NCBI RefSeq assembly: GCF_032362555.1
Contig: NC_083506.1
Span: 543,501 to 607,500, forward strand
DNA: 64,000 bases
Source of the DNA: Amyelois transitella
Taxonomy: Eukaryota > Arthropoda > Insecta > Lepidoptera > Pyralidae
Direction: 5' to 3'
Shown here: positions 44,601 through 56,409 of the stretch, piece by piece
Layout: every line of letters begins with the position of its first letter
Position numbering within the stretch: position 1 is the stretch's first letter
Notes under the pieces: generated by a model
Databases searched by the model: none
Seen by the model: the letters and a program-made list of their open reading frames with translations, nothing else
Told to the model about the DNA's origin: nothing
Position numbers and translations under genes: made by a program

Positions 44601-46349
44601 TTATTAACCACTAAACATCAAAAAATCTAATTAAACTAACCTAATTAGTATACCTGTATAAACTAAAACCGACTATAATCCAATGACATAAGGCTCTCAA
44701 TCGAGCTCACTTATGGTTACAAATAAAATACCTAACGCTTAATTCTTCTAATCTAGTAATTATGTTTACAATAGAATAACATCTTTGGAATGTTAAATAA
44801 TCTTAGAATTACTTTAAATACCTGTCTTAAAGCATCATTATCCTAAGATTCAATCACAGTGTTAGTGGAATCTCTGAGTACAGTTTGAGTATTGACATTG
44901 TTGCCTATAAATTCATATTTGCTTAAACTCTCATTACTGAGAGACTGACAGACAATGTATTTTTTTAACAATATAGAATTGATTTAATTCGTTTCAGACG
45001 GGCAAAATCTATTATTAGATATCTCAGCTCATTAGAGGCAGCACACACAATTATCTTACTGCTGTCCAATGCTTTGGGGAATAATCTTCATATTGCTCTT
45101 ATAAACAAATAACTTTATCCACACTTATAATAATTGTATGTAATTAAAGAATAAACTCAAAAATCACTGTAACGATTTTGACGAAATTTGGTACGCATGT
45201 AGATAAGACCTTTAGGCAGGACTTTTTTCTTGAAATTCCCATGGGAGCGAAGCCCCGCGCAAAAGCTAGATTGCATATAAAATACGGCAGCAACGGTAAA
45301 CAGCATACATATATATCTAACCTACCCAAATTCACTGCAAATTCGCCTCTATTACTGCGTCATTGAGTTCCATGCTTATAACTTGATATGCCATTGACTG
45401 TACAGTAGATTACAGTTATAACTATGAAGATGATATAACAATATATTTGCATATCTATCGCACGGTTGCAAATAGGATCATCGCCCTTCCTGCCTCGTCT
45501 ATTATTCAGTTAAGAGAATCAGGACCGAGGTAACAGGCCACTTTACAATGTCTCTTATATTTATACAATGCTGGTATAAACGCCTGCCTTATCTGCTCAT
45601 AGATTCTATTCAAGTGTAGAGCGTTCTATATTAATTAGTTGCTTGCTTCTATTATTTTCAGAAAAAAGCAAATGATAGTTATCAATAGCGATTTTGCTTA
45701 CCCTGAGAGAAATGTCTAAGTACATAGACATTGAAAAAAAGGTAGACGTAGTGTGGCATGAAAAAAAGTGAAGCATCGTAATGGCGGCATTGTACGCATC
45801 TATTTCGTGTGATAATCTATGACGTAATGGCGGTCGACTATCACACTATTAGTGAGAGTGTGCATGTGAAATATACATTGGGCATACAATTAGTATGCTT
45901 CATTTTTCCGTTTTGTAAAACTCCGTCCGCCTTTTTTTTCTTTTTCTGTGTCTTAAGTACTTGTATATTTTTTTTCCAGATATTCTGTAGTAAATAATTT
46001 ATAATTTTACAATATTGCTGACGGTGCCTTTTTTATTTTTTATAATTAATTCCCATTTTTAAGTTCCTGTTATCATATTGTTAAAATTACTTTTAACCCT
46101 TTTACATTGACAGCAGAAAAATAATGGATTTTAAATAATTTAACTGATATATTAGAAACTTCGCATGTATGTAAAATACATATATAGCTACATACCACTG
46201 CTAGCCATAATCACATAGTAGTCCCATATTGCTTTGGCGACACAAACGCTCACTCCAGAGTTGAGTATACCTTAGCTGAGATGTGACGTCACTGGCGTTA
46301 CTACCAGCGCGCCCTCTAGCGAGCGCAACGAGAAGAGATTCACCGTGTG
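38639..46349. other. Gene-poor AT-rich interval
   Basis: No exon with supporting splice signals or family resemblance was found on either strand. The first part must include the hpo 3' UTR. There are fragments of common retroposon 3' ends near 40870-41010, 44085-44205 and 45150-45275. The remainder is AT-rich unique-looking sequence. Confidence 0.6.
38871..38876 (+). terminator. Candidate hpo polyadenylation signal
   Basis: The first canonical AATAAA after the hpo stop codon, 233 bases downstream of it. Later AATAAA motifs also exist, so a longer 3' UTR is possible. Confidence 0.4.
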
Positions 46350-49300
46350 TTAGTGTCTGAGAATCATTTGGCAGTAGAGAAAGCTGTCCAGCACTGGAAA
46401 TTAAATTAAAAAATTAATGATTAATTCTGAAAATGCGAATTCATAATTAAGTCTATAATGCTTTTACGCTGAACAGATTTTAATGCTGGCGTGTGGTTCC
46501 CAGCAAGAATAGGACCACTCCATCTATTTCCCATGGAAGTCGCAAACGACGACTAAGGAAAAGCCTTAATAAACTAGAGATTCTTCTTGTAGGCGATGTG
46601 CTAGCAACCTGTCGCTATTTGAATCTCAATTCAGCCAAACAGCTAAACGTGGCCACTTAATCTTTTCAAGACTGTTGGCTCTGTCTACCCCGCAAGGGAT
46701 ATAGACGTGATTATATGTATGTATGTATGTAGTCAAGACTGATAAGCCACGTTCAGCTATTTGGTTTTAAGATAGAATTGAGATTCAAATAGTGACAGGT
46801 TGCTAGCCCAGCGCCTAAAAAAGAATCTCAAGTATGTAAGCCTATCCCATAGTCGCCTTTTACGACATCCATGGGAAAGAGATGGAGTGGTCCCATTCTT
46901 TTTTGTATTGGTGCCGAGAACCACACGGCACGGCATAATTATGTATGTATGTAGATAAAACATCAATCTTACAATATTGAGCTGCGCTGATGAGCAACTC
47001 ATACAGCTGCGCCGGCCCCTTGCCCTTCAGCACGATCTCACACACAAACACGTACACCACCCGGCTGGTCTCGAACAGGGAATCGAACAGGAGCCACGTG
47101 GTGATGTTCCGGCCGGCGTTCTGCGCGGCGTTGCGCTGCATCACCAGGCAGGAGTTGAGGAAGCCGATCGCGCTTGTCACTATCATCAGACCCGATACGA
47201 AGTAGTGGATACCTGTGGGATTGACATCAAATTATATTACTTTAGGGGGATACCTGTGGGATTTGGTAATCAAATTATATTATTTTAGGGGGGTAATTTA
47301 TGGTTCCAGGCACTTAAAAATAGAACCACTTAATTTGCTTCCTATGGATGTATTAGACTCCATCTCGTTCTTATAGATGTCGTAAAAGGCGACTAAGGAA
47401 TAAGCTTATAAACTTGGGATTCTTCTTTGAAGCGATCGGCTGGCAACCTGTCACTGTTTGAATCTCAATTCTATCATTAAGAGCTATGCACACTATGATA
47501 AAGTGCTGTCATTTTATTAAAATACTAACCAACATCGCTCCCAGCTAAAGGATCAAGATAGAACAAATGCGGATACAACAAACGAAGCAGCGCCAACACG
47601 AATGCAGTTGATGCAGATATCTGAAAATTCAATAGTTATATTTAAAAGAGGAAAAACTGAAGAAAATAAAAATGGCTATACCTATTGTGTTAATTCGGTG
47701 TTAATACTGATAGGGCCAGTGGAAAAGTTTTCAACATTTTGGATTAATTTACTATAATACTAATTATCATATGACTAAAAATGCAATTATTTTATTTATG
47801 TACTAGCTGTGCCCGCGACTTCGTCCGCATGGAATAGTTATATTGAAGCCTTCAAGGATGAATAATTTCCCCCATTTTTAATTAACATTTTCCATTATTT
47901 CTTCGCTCCTAATAGTTGCAGCGTGATGTTATATAGCCTAAAGCCTTTCTCGATAAATGGTCTATTCAACACAAAAATAATTTTTCAATTCCAACCAGTA
48001 CTTCCTGAGATAAGCACGTTTAAACAAACTCTTTAGCTTTATAATATTGAATATTATTTGTTTGTCTGTATGTTAGGCCTGATTTGCAAAATTACTGAAC
48101 TGATTATTATTGTTTAAATGGTAAATTATCTACGGGTTTTATAGGCTATAATATATGTACTACAGGTGACTAGTGTTGTAAAAATGCTCGAGTCGGCGTC
48201 AAAACGCTCGATTCGACGCTCTAGCAGTTTTGAAACGCTTGAGTCAGGACTTAAGTCAGTTCTAAAACACTTGAGCGCTAGCTTGAGCATTTTCGAAGAA
48301 CTGACTTAGAACTAAACTTAGTCTTCAGTGCTCATGGTAAGTAAATAAAAATTACAATAAAAAGAAGAAAAAACTAAATTCTGTTGATTTTTTTTTTGTA
48401 ATGATTATTTGTAGGTGTTATTTACTACTTTTATTATATCAACATGCCATACAACATAGCTACTGGAAAAAGCCTATGCTAAGATTTGTCAATATACAGA
48501 GATAACATAACGAATGTTTCAATGATATCTAAATTGAACATAAACACAAAACAATTTAAGCAATAAACTTATGTAAATAGTTATTTATCATTAATTAGGT
48601 ATCCTATTTGTTTTCTATTAAATGTTAAGTAGCAGAAACATTAATTATGGGGACTTATATGAGAATAATTAAAGAAACATACATACATACATATAATCAC
48701 GTCTATATCCCTTGGGGGGTAGACAGAGCCTACAGTCTTGTAAAGACTGATAGGCCACGTTCAGCTATTTGGCTTTAAGATAGGATTGAGATTCAAATAG
48801 TGACAGGTTGCTAGCCCATCGCCTAAAAGAAGAATCCCAAGTTGATAAGCCTACCCCTTAGTCGGCTTTTACGACATCCATGGGAAAGAGATGGAGTGGT
48901 CCTATTCTTTTTTGTATTGGTGCCGGGAACCACACGGCACTAATATATAAATAAAGGAACTAATATATAAATAATGGAGACTTCAAAGTGTTCATAATTT
49001 AGGTATAATTATAAACTATATATAATTGAGGTATAATTATAATCTACTATAATCCACATATTTTCTATTATTTGATATTGTTTTTATTTGTGCTTACATT
49101 TTTGTTTGCATACATACATACATACATATTGTCACGTCTATATCCCTTGCGGGGTAGACAGAGCCAATAGTCTTGAAAAGACTGAATGGCCACTTTCAGC
49201 TATTTGGCTTAATGATAGAATTGAGATTCAAATAGTGACAGGTTGCTAGCCCATCGCCTAAAAAGAATCCCAAGTTTGTAAGCCTATTCCTTAGTCGCCT

Positions 49301-49979
49301 TTTACGACATCCATGGGAAAGAGATGGAGTGGTCCTATTCTTTTTTGTATTGGTGCCGGGAACCACACGGCTTGTTTGTAAACTCTATTTGCACATAAAA
49401 AGAAATATAACGACTTATAAAACAGTCATTGGATTTAGAATATGTATAATGTGGTGGACATATCCAAATTTGAATTTCTTCCAGTCAACAAAACCACTTT
49501 TATTTACTTATTTTGTTATGTTATTTAATTATATCAATAAATTATGGTTTCTTAAAAATAAACCAACATGGAGGAGTATGTGGACGTGAAATTAATATTA
49601 CTTTTGTCCATTCAGCTATATTGAAAATTAGATTTTTTGTTAATCTAATATTTCAAGAATCTGATATTTTGCAAATAAAGAAATTTAAAAAGTTAATGTA
49701 GATTATAATTTATAATTAAGGTTGAAAACTAGGATGAATATATAAACATGCAGGAATTTAAAATCTTTTTTTAACAATATTTGTTCAAGTGTTGGAACAA
49801 AGCATAACGAGTTATTTACTGTTTTCCACTAAACCCTAAAACCTGGTTACCTGAAGTGTAAAATGAAAACAATATGCCATTAGGCATGTTTACATAAAAC
49901 TTACGGAGAAAACAAGGGCTACCACTCGCACATAAACTTTGAGTTCGATTGTCGGCATTGTTTTAGATTGTGTGGACAT
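46350..49979 (-). CDS. Unrecognised multi-pass membrane protein, four exons, 149 residues
   Basis: Exons: 49979-49905, 47620-47530, 47212-46973, 46393-46350; all junctions are GT-AG and in phase (donors TCC|GTAAGT, GTTG|GTTAGT, ATT|GTAAGA). Start: an ATG at 49979 follows an in-frame TAG directly; a second ATG lies seven codons in (residue 8). Hydrophobic segments fall at about residues 15-41 (VVALVFSISASTAFVLALL), 57-80 (FVSGLMIVTSAIGFLNSCLV) and 95-117 (ending SRVVYVFVCEIVL), with a weaker one at 130-147. A possible N-glycosylation site is Asn91 (NIT). No known family is recognised; a three- or four-pass membrane protein is all that can be said. Intron 1 (2.3 kb) and intron 3 carry SINE-A insertions. 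A possible poly(A) signal lies at 46037-46032. The coding status rests on phase agreement and on codon-like conservation of hydrophobic pattern. Confidence 0.8.
46484..46731 (+). mobile_element. SINE-A, plus member of a tail-to-tail pair
   Basis: Diverged head (ggcgtgtggttcccagca); ends (TATG)n at the junction with the opposing copy. In intron 3 of the unrecognised membrane gene. Confidence 0.8.
46732..46935 (-). mobile_element. SINE-A, minus member of a tail-to-tail pair
   Basis: Begins inside the core (agtcaagactgataagcc) without its own tail hairpin and ends with the head (gtgccgagaaccacacgg). 38 bases from the exon 3 donor (46973). Confidence 0.8.
47301..47488 (+). mobile_element. SINE-A, degraded, tail missing
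   Basis: Matches from ggttccaggcac to tctatcattaag, with an internal duplication of the gatgt segment. In intron 2 of the membrane gene. Confidence 0.68.
47802..48047 (+). repeat. Repeat C
   Basis: ctagctgtgcccgcgacttc to ctttataatattga. In intron 1 of the unrecognised membrane gene. Confidence 0.77.
48678..48940 (-). mobile_element. SINE-A, full length
   Basis: (CATA)n, atcacgtctatatccctt, core and head gtgccgggaaccacacgg all present. In intron 1 of the membrane gene. Confidence 0.88.
49109..49372 (-). mobile_element. SINE-A, full length
   Basis: Complete, very close in sequence to the copy at 48678. TTGTTTG flanks both ends, a probable target duplication. In intron 1 of the membrane gene. 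Confidence 0.88.
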
Positions 49980-52900
49980 CTAGATGTCGTTACAATTTTT
50001 TCACAATTTTAAGACTAGCAAATTAGGCCCGCATTAGGTCTTGTTGAAAGAAAACACACATTTACACAGATTTCGGCTAAAATCAATAGTTTTCCGAACT
50101 GTATTTACGCGCTACAAGACATCTGCAAACTGCAATCAGTAAATGAGAAAAAAATGTCAATGTCAAACTTTAATGTCAGTATTGACAGTCAAACAAAACG
50201 GAAACATGCCCAAAATTGGTATCAAAAGGAAACCAAGAGGAAAGAAAATAAAAATACAAAACGATTAACCTTATCAAAGAGACATTTCATTACAACCTTT
50301 ATATTGCTTAAAATAAAAAAAAATTAATACAATAATAAAATAACTCATTTTATTGCTGCCATCTTGTAGCAAAATTTAGAACGAAACGTTTGTACATTCG
50401 TCTGTGGGTTTCTGCTTAGTTTTTAGTAATATCAAAAACAGATGGCGTTATGATAGCCGTCAGACCCTCAAAGTAAACCGGCAAAAACTATAACCGAATC
50501 AGTCTTTTTCCTTCTGGCGTAAATTCTGGTTACATCCTTATCTCTTTGCAGAGGAGACAGGTTGTTCCTTTTGATCAAGATCCTGCATTATGCACAATGT
50601 GGACTTATCGCTTAAGCTCTTCTCTTCATAGATTTTACAAATAACTTCTTCTATATAACCAAAAAATAATTAAGGAAAATGTCAAGTATTTATAGCCACC
50701 ATAAAAACTATGATGAATTTTAGCATAGAAATAATAATAATAAGATGCTATAAAATAGAGCGAATCTTTGAATGGAAACAAGATAAATTAATTTTAAAGT
50801 AATTTTATATTAGTTGACAATGTAAAAATAAAATAATAATTTCAATTCTATCAGCATCATTCGTCACACTCAGATGTCAGTTGTCACAAATCAAAAAGTA
50901 TGAATATTAAATGATTTAAAGCAATTAAAAGCTTTTAAAAGCTTCGTTATGGTTGTCCACCTTTGTGTAGCTTTGGGTTGGGACGAGAGGCGTGACAGTT
51001 CATTGTAGTTCAAAATTTTGAAATAGAACTAAAACTTATGTCAGTGCTGTTTATTATTGCGTTGAAATTAGTATGAATATTTACGAATTAATGACAGTAG
51101 GTAGGTATAATGTTTTTTTATTTTTTATCGAAGGTATAATGCTTTAAAAATGTCGATTAAATCATAAGTATGAACAGGACATTTAAAGTTAACCAGTATT
51201 AAAATTTTAAAAAGTATCAATTTAATAAATTACATTAGTAGGTATACAGGAAAAAGGAATACTTACTCCTTTTTCCTGTGTCAGACATAACGGACATATG
51301 TAACAAAGTGTTTTAAAGTTTCTGATAAATAAAAATAAAGAAATGTGAAAATATTGTTATGCCATTCCAATGTATAAAAAGATATTGAACAATTTGAATT
51401 TCGAATTAAAATAATAGTTAGGCCACTTGTAGTGATGGGGCGTACTTTATAATTGTCAGCCACGCGTTGTCATTAGTCGCCATTCATTGGGCAAGCACTT
51501 TATTCGATTAACCGATCCCGTGCCGATTAATTCGATTATAAATTTACGAGATGTTGACTGTTGTAAATTTAGCAGAATTGCCGATTGCATAATTTTATTG
51601 AGTAATTCTTGATTTATTATTTGGTTACAACTGGTATATTTATGAATACAGTTTTATGATTATGTGATTTTCATAGATGATTTAAATTTTACTGCCAGTT
51701 AACTAGGTCATAATAATATTGTTGTATTGTTATTTACGTTTGACGACATTACGACACACGGCTTGAAGACAAAAGGAGAAATCCGATCGTTTATATACTT
51801 AAGTAGTAAGTAATTATTATCTACCAAAATCATTGTGGTTAATGTATTTACATAAAACTCGTTAGGGTTGACCTTATAAATTTTCTTACGTAAATTCAAT
51901 ACTTAACAAGTACCACCAACCTACATAAAATTTTATTATTGTTTCATCAAAATCTCATTATGCATATTATTTTTTGACTGACCACTACACTTGTACAACT
52001 GGCGATCGTTACTTTGATGAAAATACACTTGTTTTCTTTGACCAGACGTTAATATCGGTCAGTCCACTGGTCAGTTGGGTTCCCGCAAGTGATGGTACCT
52101 TATGGTGAGTTTATAGGGATGATTGCATTACAGGGTAGGGGGTCGAAGCTAATTGTTAAGCAATAAAGCGGTATGGTCAGTGATATCGCTTTATTGAAAG
52201 TGGTTTAGGGTGATCTCAACTACCGAATGGAATGATCCAATTATAGAAAGTTTATTTTATTTTCCTTTCTGAAGATTTTAATTGAGTTAGTTTGTTCAGT
52301 ATCAGTCGGGCGTGAGCTTGAGATTTTTTACATCGTTTATATAATAAACGATGATTCATTGTAACGATTCTTCGAAAAATAGTACTATAGTACTTTCTCT
52401 TATTTAACACTTTTCAGTATCAATTTAAAATGCAGATCAGAACTGGATAGTAGCTTGCAATGCTCGTGAAAGTTGAATTTAATAAAAGGGAATAGTCAAT
52501 GGAATTTACATATCCAGGTGTAAAACAAAAAGAAACGTTACGAATTAAAGCGTATGACTTATGATTATTTGTAGTCCAATATTAATGTTCTGTTTGGAGA
52601 AATATTTAATGAGGAATTAACTCAGTAAAATTGCAATATCATAAAATGTAGTACAATGGATCCCATTACACTACAAGTGTCAGTCAACAACACTAGCCAT
52701 ACGTGCATACAATATTGGCACGTATAAGTTATATGAAATCAATGGGGCATGGCGGTCAAATGTCCTATGCAAATATAATTGGAACATTTTTCATATTAAT
52801 AACTGTTGTTGATATCCTAATTTTTGTAAAAGTGTGAGGTTATATATATTTGCCTAGTGCAGGGGTTGAAAAAGATCCACATATTGATAACGAATCTAAT

Positions 52901-53068
52901 AGGTGTTATTTACAAGACCGTATAAGTTAAATCTTAATCTCGCATGGAATTGTCGTACCATGTATCGTTTACAGAATGATTTCTCAAAATACAGAAACTG
53001 AAGTAAACTTTAATAATGTTTTATACAGACAAAGCCCCGGGCTTTTGTTAGCCATTATATCCAAAAAT
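49980..53068. other. Gene-free interval
   Basis: The end near 49980 must hold the promoter of the membrane-protein gene. No other exon is supported. A possible repeat F remnant lies at 50510-50600. The rest is AT-rich with no recognised element. Confidence 0.55.
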
Positions 53069-53070
53069 TA

Positions 53071-56000
53071 GGGGATAGGTGTACAAAATGATTCCTCGAG
53101 GTCAAATGATTCCCCATCGTTGTCGGTAAATTACTAGTGCCATCTATTAGATTTATATGCAAACGTCTTCCCCGCTCCCCGCTCAGTTCACCAGTGAAAT
53201 ATCATGGCGGTCTAAGCATCGTGCGCCGATTAATATAAAAAAAAAGAAAATTGCTGTGTTCAATGTAAGGTAAGCGTCAAATCAATGTTGTATTATTTGG
53301 ATGGTGTTGTATTTCAGTGAATTAACGTTTTATTTTCGACTTTGAATCATAATCAAGTGTTGTTTAAGTGCGGTTCGATTTCGCTAAGGCGACAAATTGA
53401 GGTTACTTTTCAATAATAAAAAAAAAATTGTATTTGGGGTCAAACGATCCCTGCGTATGAGTGTAAAATGATCCCAGGATCATTTTACCCCTTCACTTTT
53501 GGTTTTTTTGAACATAAAAATATAATATACGTTTTTGTATGTTTATGTACGTGTGTATGTGTGAGTGTGTGTGTATATGTATGTCGAAATTTAAGTGTGT
53601 GTAGCATGTATAGTTTTTATATATCATTTGCAGATGCCGCGAAATTATCAAAGAAAGACAGACCGGCAAAAATGGAGCGAGGAGGCTATGTCACGAGCAC
53701 TCGAAGAAGTAAAAAAAGGCATGCCATATAAAACAGCCAGCAAGCAGTTCTCGGTACCTGTGATGAGCCTGAAAAGAAGAGCCAAAGGCAAAAATAAAGT
53801 TGCTGTTGGCGCAGTTAAGACCCTAGGAAGTAAACAAACGGTGTTTTCACCTGATCAAGAAAAAGAACTAATTCAGCACATAACAGACATGGAATCTAGG
53901 ATGTATGGCCTAACCAAACAAGATGTACTTTCTCTGGCGTATCAGCTGGCGACGAAGAACAACATTAAGCATCCATTTTCAACTGAGAAAGAAAGAGCCG
54001 GTGTTGATTGGTTGAGAGGTTTTAGAAAACGGCATCCCGATATAGCTCTCCGAAGTCCAGAATCAACATCAGCAGCACGAGCTAGAGCCTTTAATAAACC
54101 TGTCGTTGATAAATTCTTTTCTGTGTTAAAAGACATTCAAGAAAAACATCATTTCCATCCACACAGAATATTCAATGTTGATGAGACTAGCATATGTACA
54201 GTGCCAACAAAAAACACAAAAGTATTCGCTAAAGCTGGTCGTAAACAAGTGGCAAGAGTTACTTCGGCTGAAAGAGGTGAGACGACAACAGCGGTTATTT
54301 GTTGTTCCGCAGCTGGTACATTTTTACCACCGATGTTTATATTTCGAAGAGTAAGAATGAAGATAGAATTAATGGATGGTGCACCCCCAGGATCTGCTTA
54401 TGCATGCAATTCAAGTGGTTGGATGAAACTTGAAGTTTTTGATCAATGGTTTGATCATTTTTTAGCTCATGCGAAGCCTTCGGCAGATGATCCAGTCCTT
54501 TTAATTTTAGATGGGCATTTGTCGCACACCAAAAACTTGAATGTGGTATTAAAAGCCAGAGAAAATCACGTCACAATTTTATGCTTGCCTCCACATTGCA
54601 CGCATAAACTACAGCCCCTGGATGTAGGAGTAATGTATCCTCTCAGCGTCTATCATAATCAGGAATTAGAAAAGTGGATGAATAATAATCCGGGAAGAGT
54701 GGTGTCAGTGTTTCAAATTACAAAAATCTTTGCAGGGGCTTATCTTAGAGCAGCGGTGCCATTAAATGCGATAAATGGATTTTCTAAATGTGGAATTTGT
54801 CCTATGAATCAGGATATTTTCGGCGATGTGGACTTTGTGGCTGCAGAAACTACTGATATGGAAGCGGCTGCTCAAAACGAGGTTCCCAGTACTTCGGAAT
54901 CTGCTTTAAACGACGCTGTTGACGCCCAAGTTGATCAAACAGTTGCTGTTCCTGATCCACAACAACCTGAGTCGGGGGTATATGATACCAATACGACAGA
55001 TACATTACTTATAAATGATTGTAGAACATCTTCACCACAAATCTTAGATTCAAATAGGACTCCAACATCATCACCTTCATTACTTTCGCAAGAATATACT
55101 CATATTCAAAACGATCCACCAGTGTCCCTGAATTCTACAAAACCTCAAGAGATTGGCACTGTCACAGCCTCCAAATCATTATTAGATTTACCATCAACAT
55201 CTTTTGGTGTATATTCTCCACGAGACCTTCGACCTTTGCCAAAAATAGACGGAAAAAGAAGTAAGAATGTAAGAAAACGAAAAATAGATACAACGGTTTT
55301 AACTAGCACACCTTATAAAAGCTATTTAGAAGAAGAAACGCAAAAAAAGAAAGAAAAAGAAGAGGGTAAGAAATCTAAGGGAAAAGGAGTTGGCAAAGGA
55401 AAAAAAACGATTCAAGGAAACAAAGAAAATAAAAAACAAGGAGATAAAAAGAAGAACAGTAAAAAACAAAAAATTGGAAGACGAGCAAGGACAGCCAGGA
55501 ACTCTTATGAGTCAGAATCTTCTGTAGAAGAAGAGGACGCAGAGTGCTTGTTCTGCACGGAACCTTATTCAAAAGACGCTATGGGAGAAGGTTGGATCCG
55601 CTGTGTGGAATGTTTAAAATGGGGACACGAAGCATGCGCTGGACTCGATAGTGACGACGAAGATGATTTTATATGCGACTTTTGTGTAGATCGCCGTGGA
55701 AATATAAGGAAGCAATTAGATCTCTGAATAAGTTGATCCTTTACCTATTATTAAAATGTTTTCTAGTAGTTGATTTTAATAGACTGTTAATCATAGTCAG
55801 ATATTTAAATTAGGTTTAGAAATGTTTTTTGTTTCAGATTTATTGACCCATAAGACTGGGTTTCTTTGTTTTGTTATTGAAATTTTTTTGGTAGTTGATT
55901 CAACAAGACTATTAATCATAGTTAGGTATTGAATTGAAAACAGCCCGTTTAAAATTATTATGTTGAGTTCTTTTTTTATAACTTTAAGTTTCACTGGCTG

Positions 56001-56407
56001 AAAGACTGGGTTTCTATAGCTATATTAAGATATAAGATACTGATCTGACTAATTACAGGCATTATAACAGTTAAATGTCAATTGTGATATGAAAAAACTA
56101 ATAAAGACTGATTAGAATAACTAATTTAGTTTATTTTTTTACTCTGGGGGCAATATAATCCTCGGGATCATTTTAACCCTACCCCAGGAATCATTTTACC
56201 CACCCCGGTGTACAAAATGATGATGATAGTAGAGGTTTGGAAAATCACAAATAAAACAGAAAATATAAAGCCGCCCAAAGAGTTGTATTCCAAAATACGG
56301 CCAATTAAATGAACTATCCAAAGGTTTTTACAGATTTACTCTAGCTTCAATACTTTGGCCACAATTAGCCTTCTCCCTTAGAGGGATCATTATGTACACC
56401 TTTCCCC
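53071..56407 (+). mobile_element. Complete pogo/Tigger-like DNA transposon (Tc1-mariner superfamily)
   Basis: The ends GGGGATAGGTGTACAAAATG (left) and its near inverse at the right match in 24 of 27 positions. They are flanked by TA on both sides (53069-53070 and 56408-56409), the target duplication expected of pogo/Tc1-mariner elements. The 3337-bp element carries a single intact transposase (53634-55727). Non-coding ends contain repeated GATCATTTTACCC-like motifs. An uninterrupted long reading frame and well-matched ends suggest recent activity. Confidence 0.93.
53634..55727 (+). CDS. Pogo/Tigger-like transposase with C-terminal PHD finger
   Basis: The product is 697 residues from MPRNYQRK. 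The frame is open upstream to an ATG at 53595, but a CATTTGCAG acceptor lies immediately before 53634, so a spliced 5' leader starting at 53634 is more likely. Order: an N-terminal psq-type helix-turn-helix (about 10-55, with YKTASKQFSVP), a CENP-B-like DNA-binding region (about 70-150, ending RGFRKRHPDIALRSPE), and a DDE_1 catalytic domain with Asp in IFNVDETS, Asp in LLILDGHLSHTKN and the third acidic residue in HKLQPLDVGV. A low-complexity Ser/Thr-rich then Lys-rich region (likely nuclear localisation) follows. A C4HC3 PHD finger closes the protein: CLFC, CVEC, HEAC, CDFC. It would excise and insert the flanking element at TA sites. All catalytic and zinc-ligand positions are present. Confidence 0.93.
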   Translation: MPRNYQRKTDRQKWSEEAMSRALEEVKKGMPYKTASKQFSVPVMSLKRRAKGKNKVAVGAVKTLGSKQTVFSPDQEKELIQHITDMESRMYGLTKQDVLSLAYQLATKNNIKHPFSTEKERAGVDWLRGFRKRHPDIALRSPESTSAARARAFNKPVVDKFFSVLKDIQEKHHFHPHRIFNVDETSICTVPTKNTKVFAKAGRKQVARVTSAERGETTTAVICCSAAGTFLPPMFIFRRVRMKIELMDGAPPGSAYACNSSGWMKLEVFDQWFDHFLAHAKPSADDPVLLILDGHLSHTKNLNVVLKARENHVTILCLPPHCTHKLQPLDVGVMYPLSVYHNQELEKWMNNNPGRVVSVFQITKIFAGAYLRAAVPLNAINGFSKCGICPMNQDIFGDVDFVAAETTDMEAAAQNEVPSTSESALNDAVDAQVDQTVAVPDPQQPESGVYDTNTTDTLLINDCRTSSPQILDSNRTPTSSPSLLSQEYTHIQNDPPVSLNSTKPQEIGTVTASKSLLDLPSTSFGVYSPRDLRPLPKIDGKRSKNVRKRKIDTTVLTSTPYKSYLEEETQKKKEKEEGKKSKGKGVGKGKKTIQGNKENKKQGDKKKNSKKQKIGRRARTARNSYESESSVEEEDAECLFCTEPYSKDAMGEGWIRCVECLKWGHEACAGLDSDDEDDFICDFCVDRRGNIRKQLDL

Positions 56408-56409
56408 TA

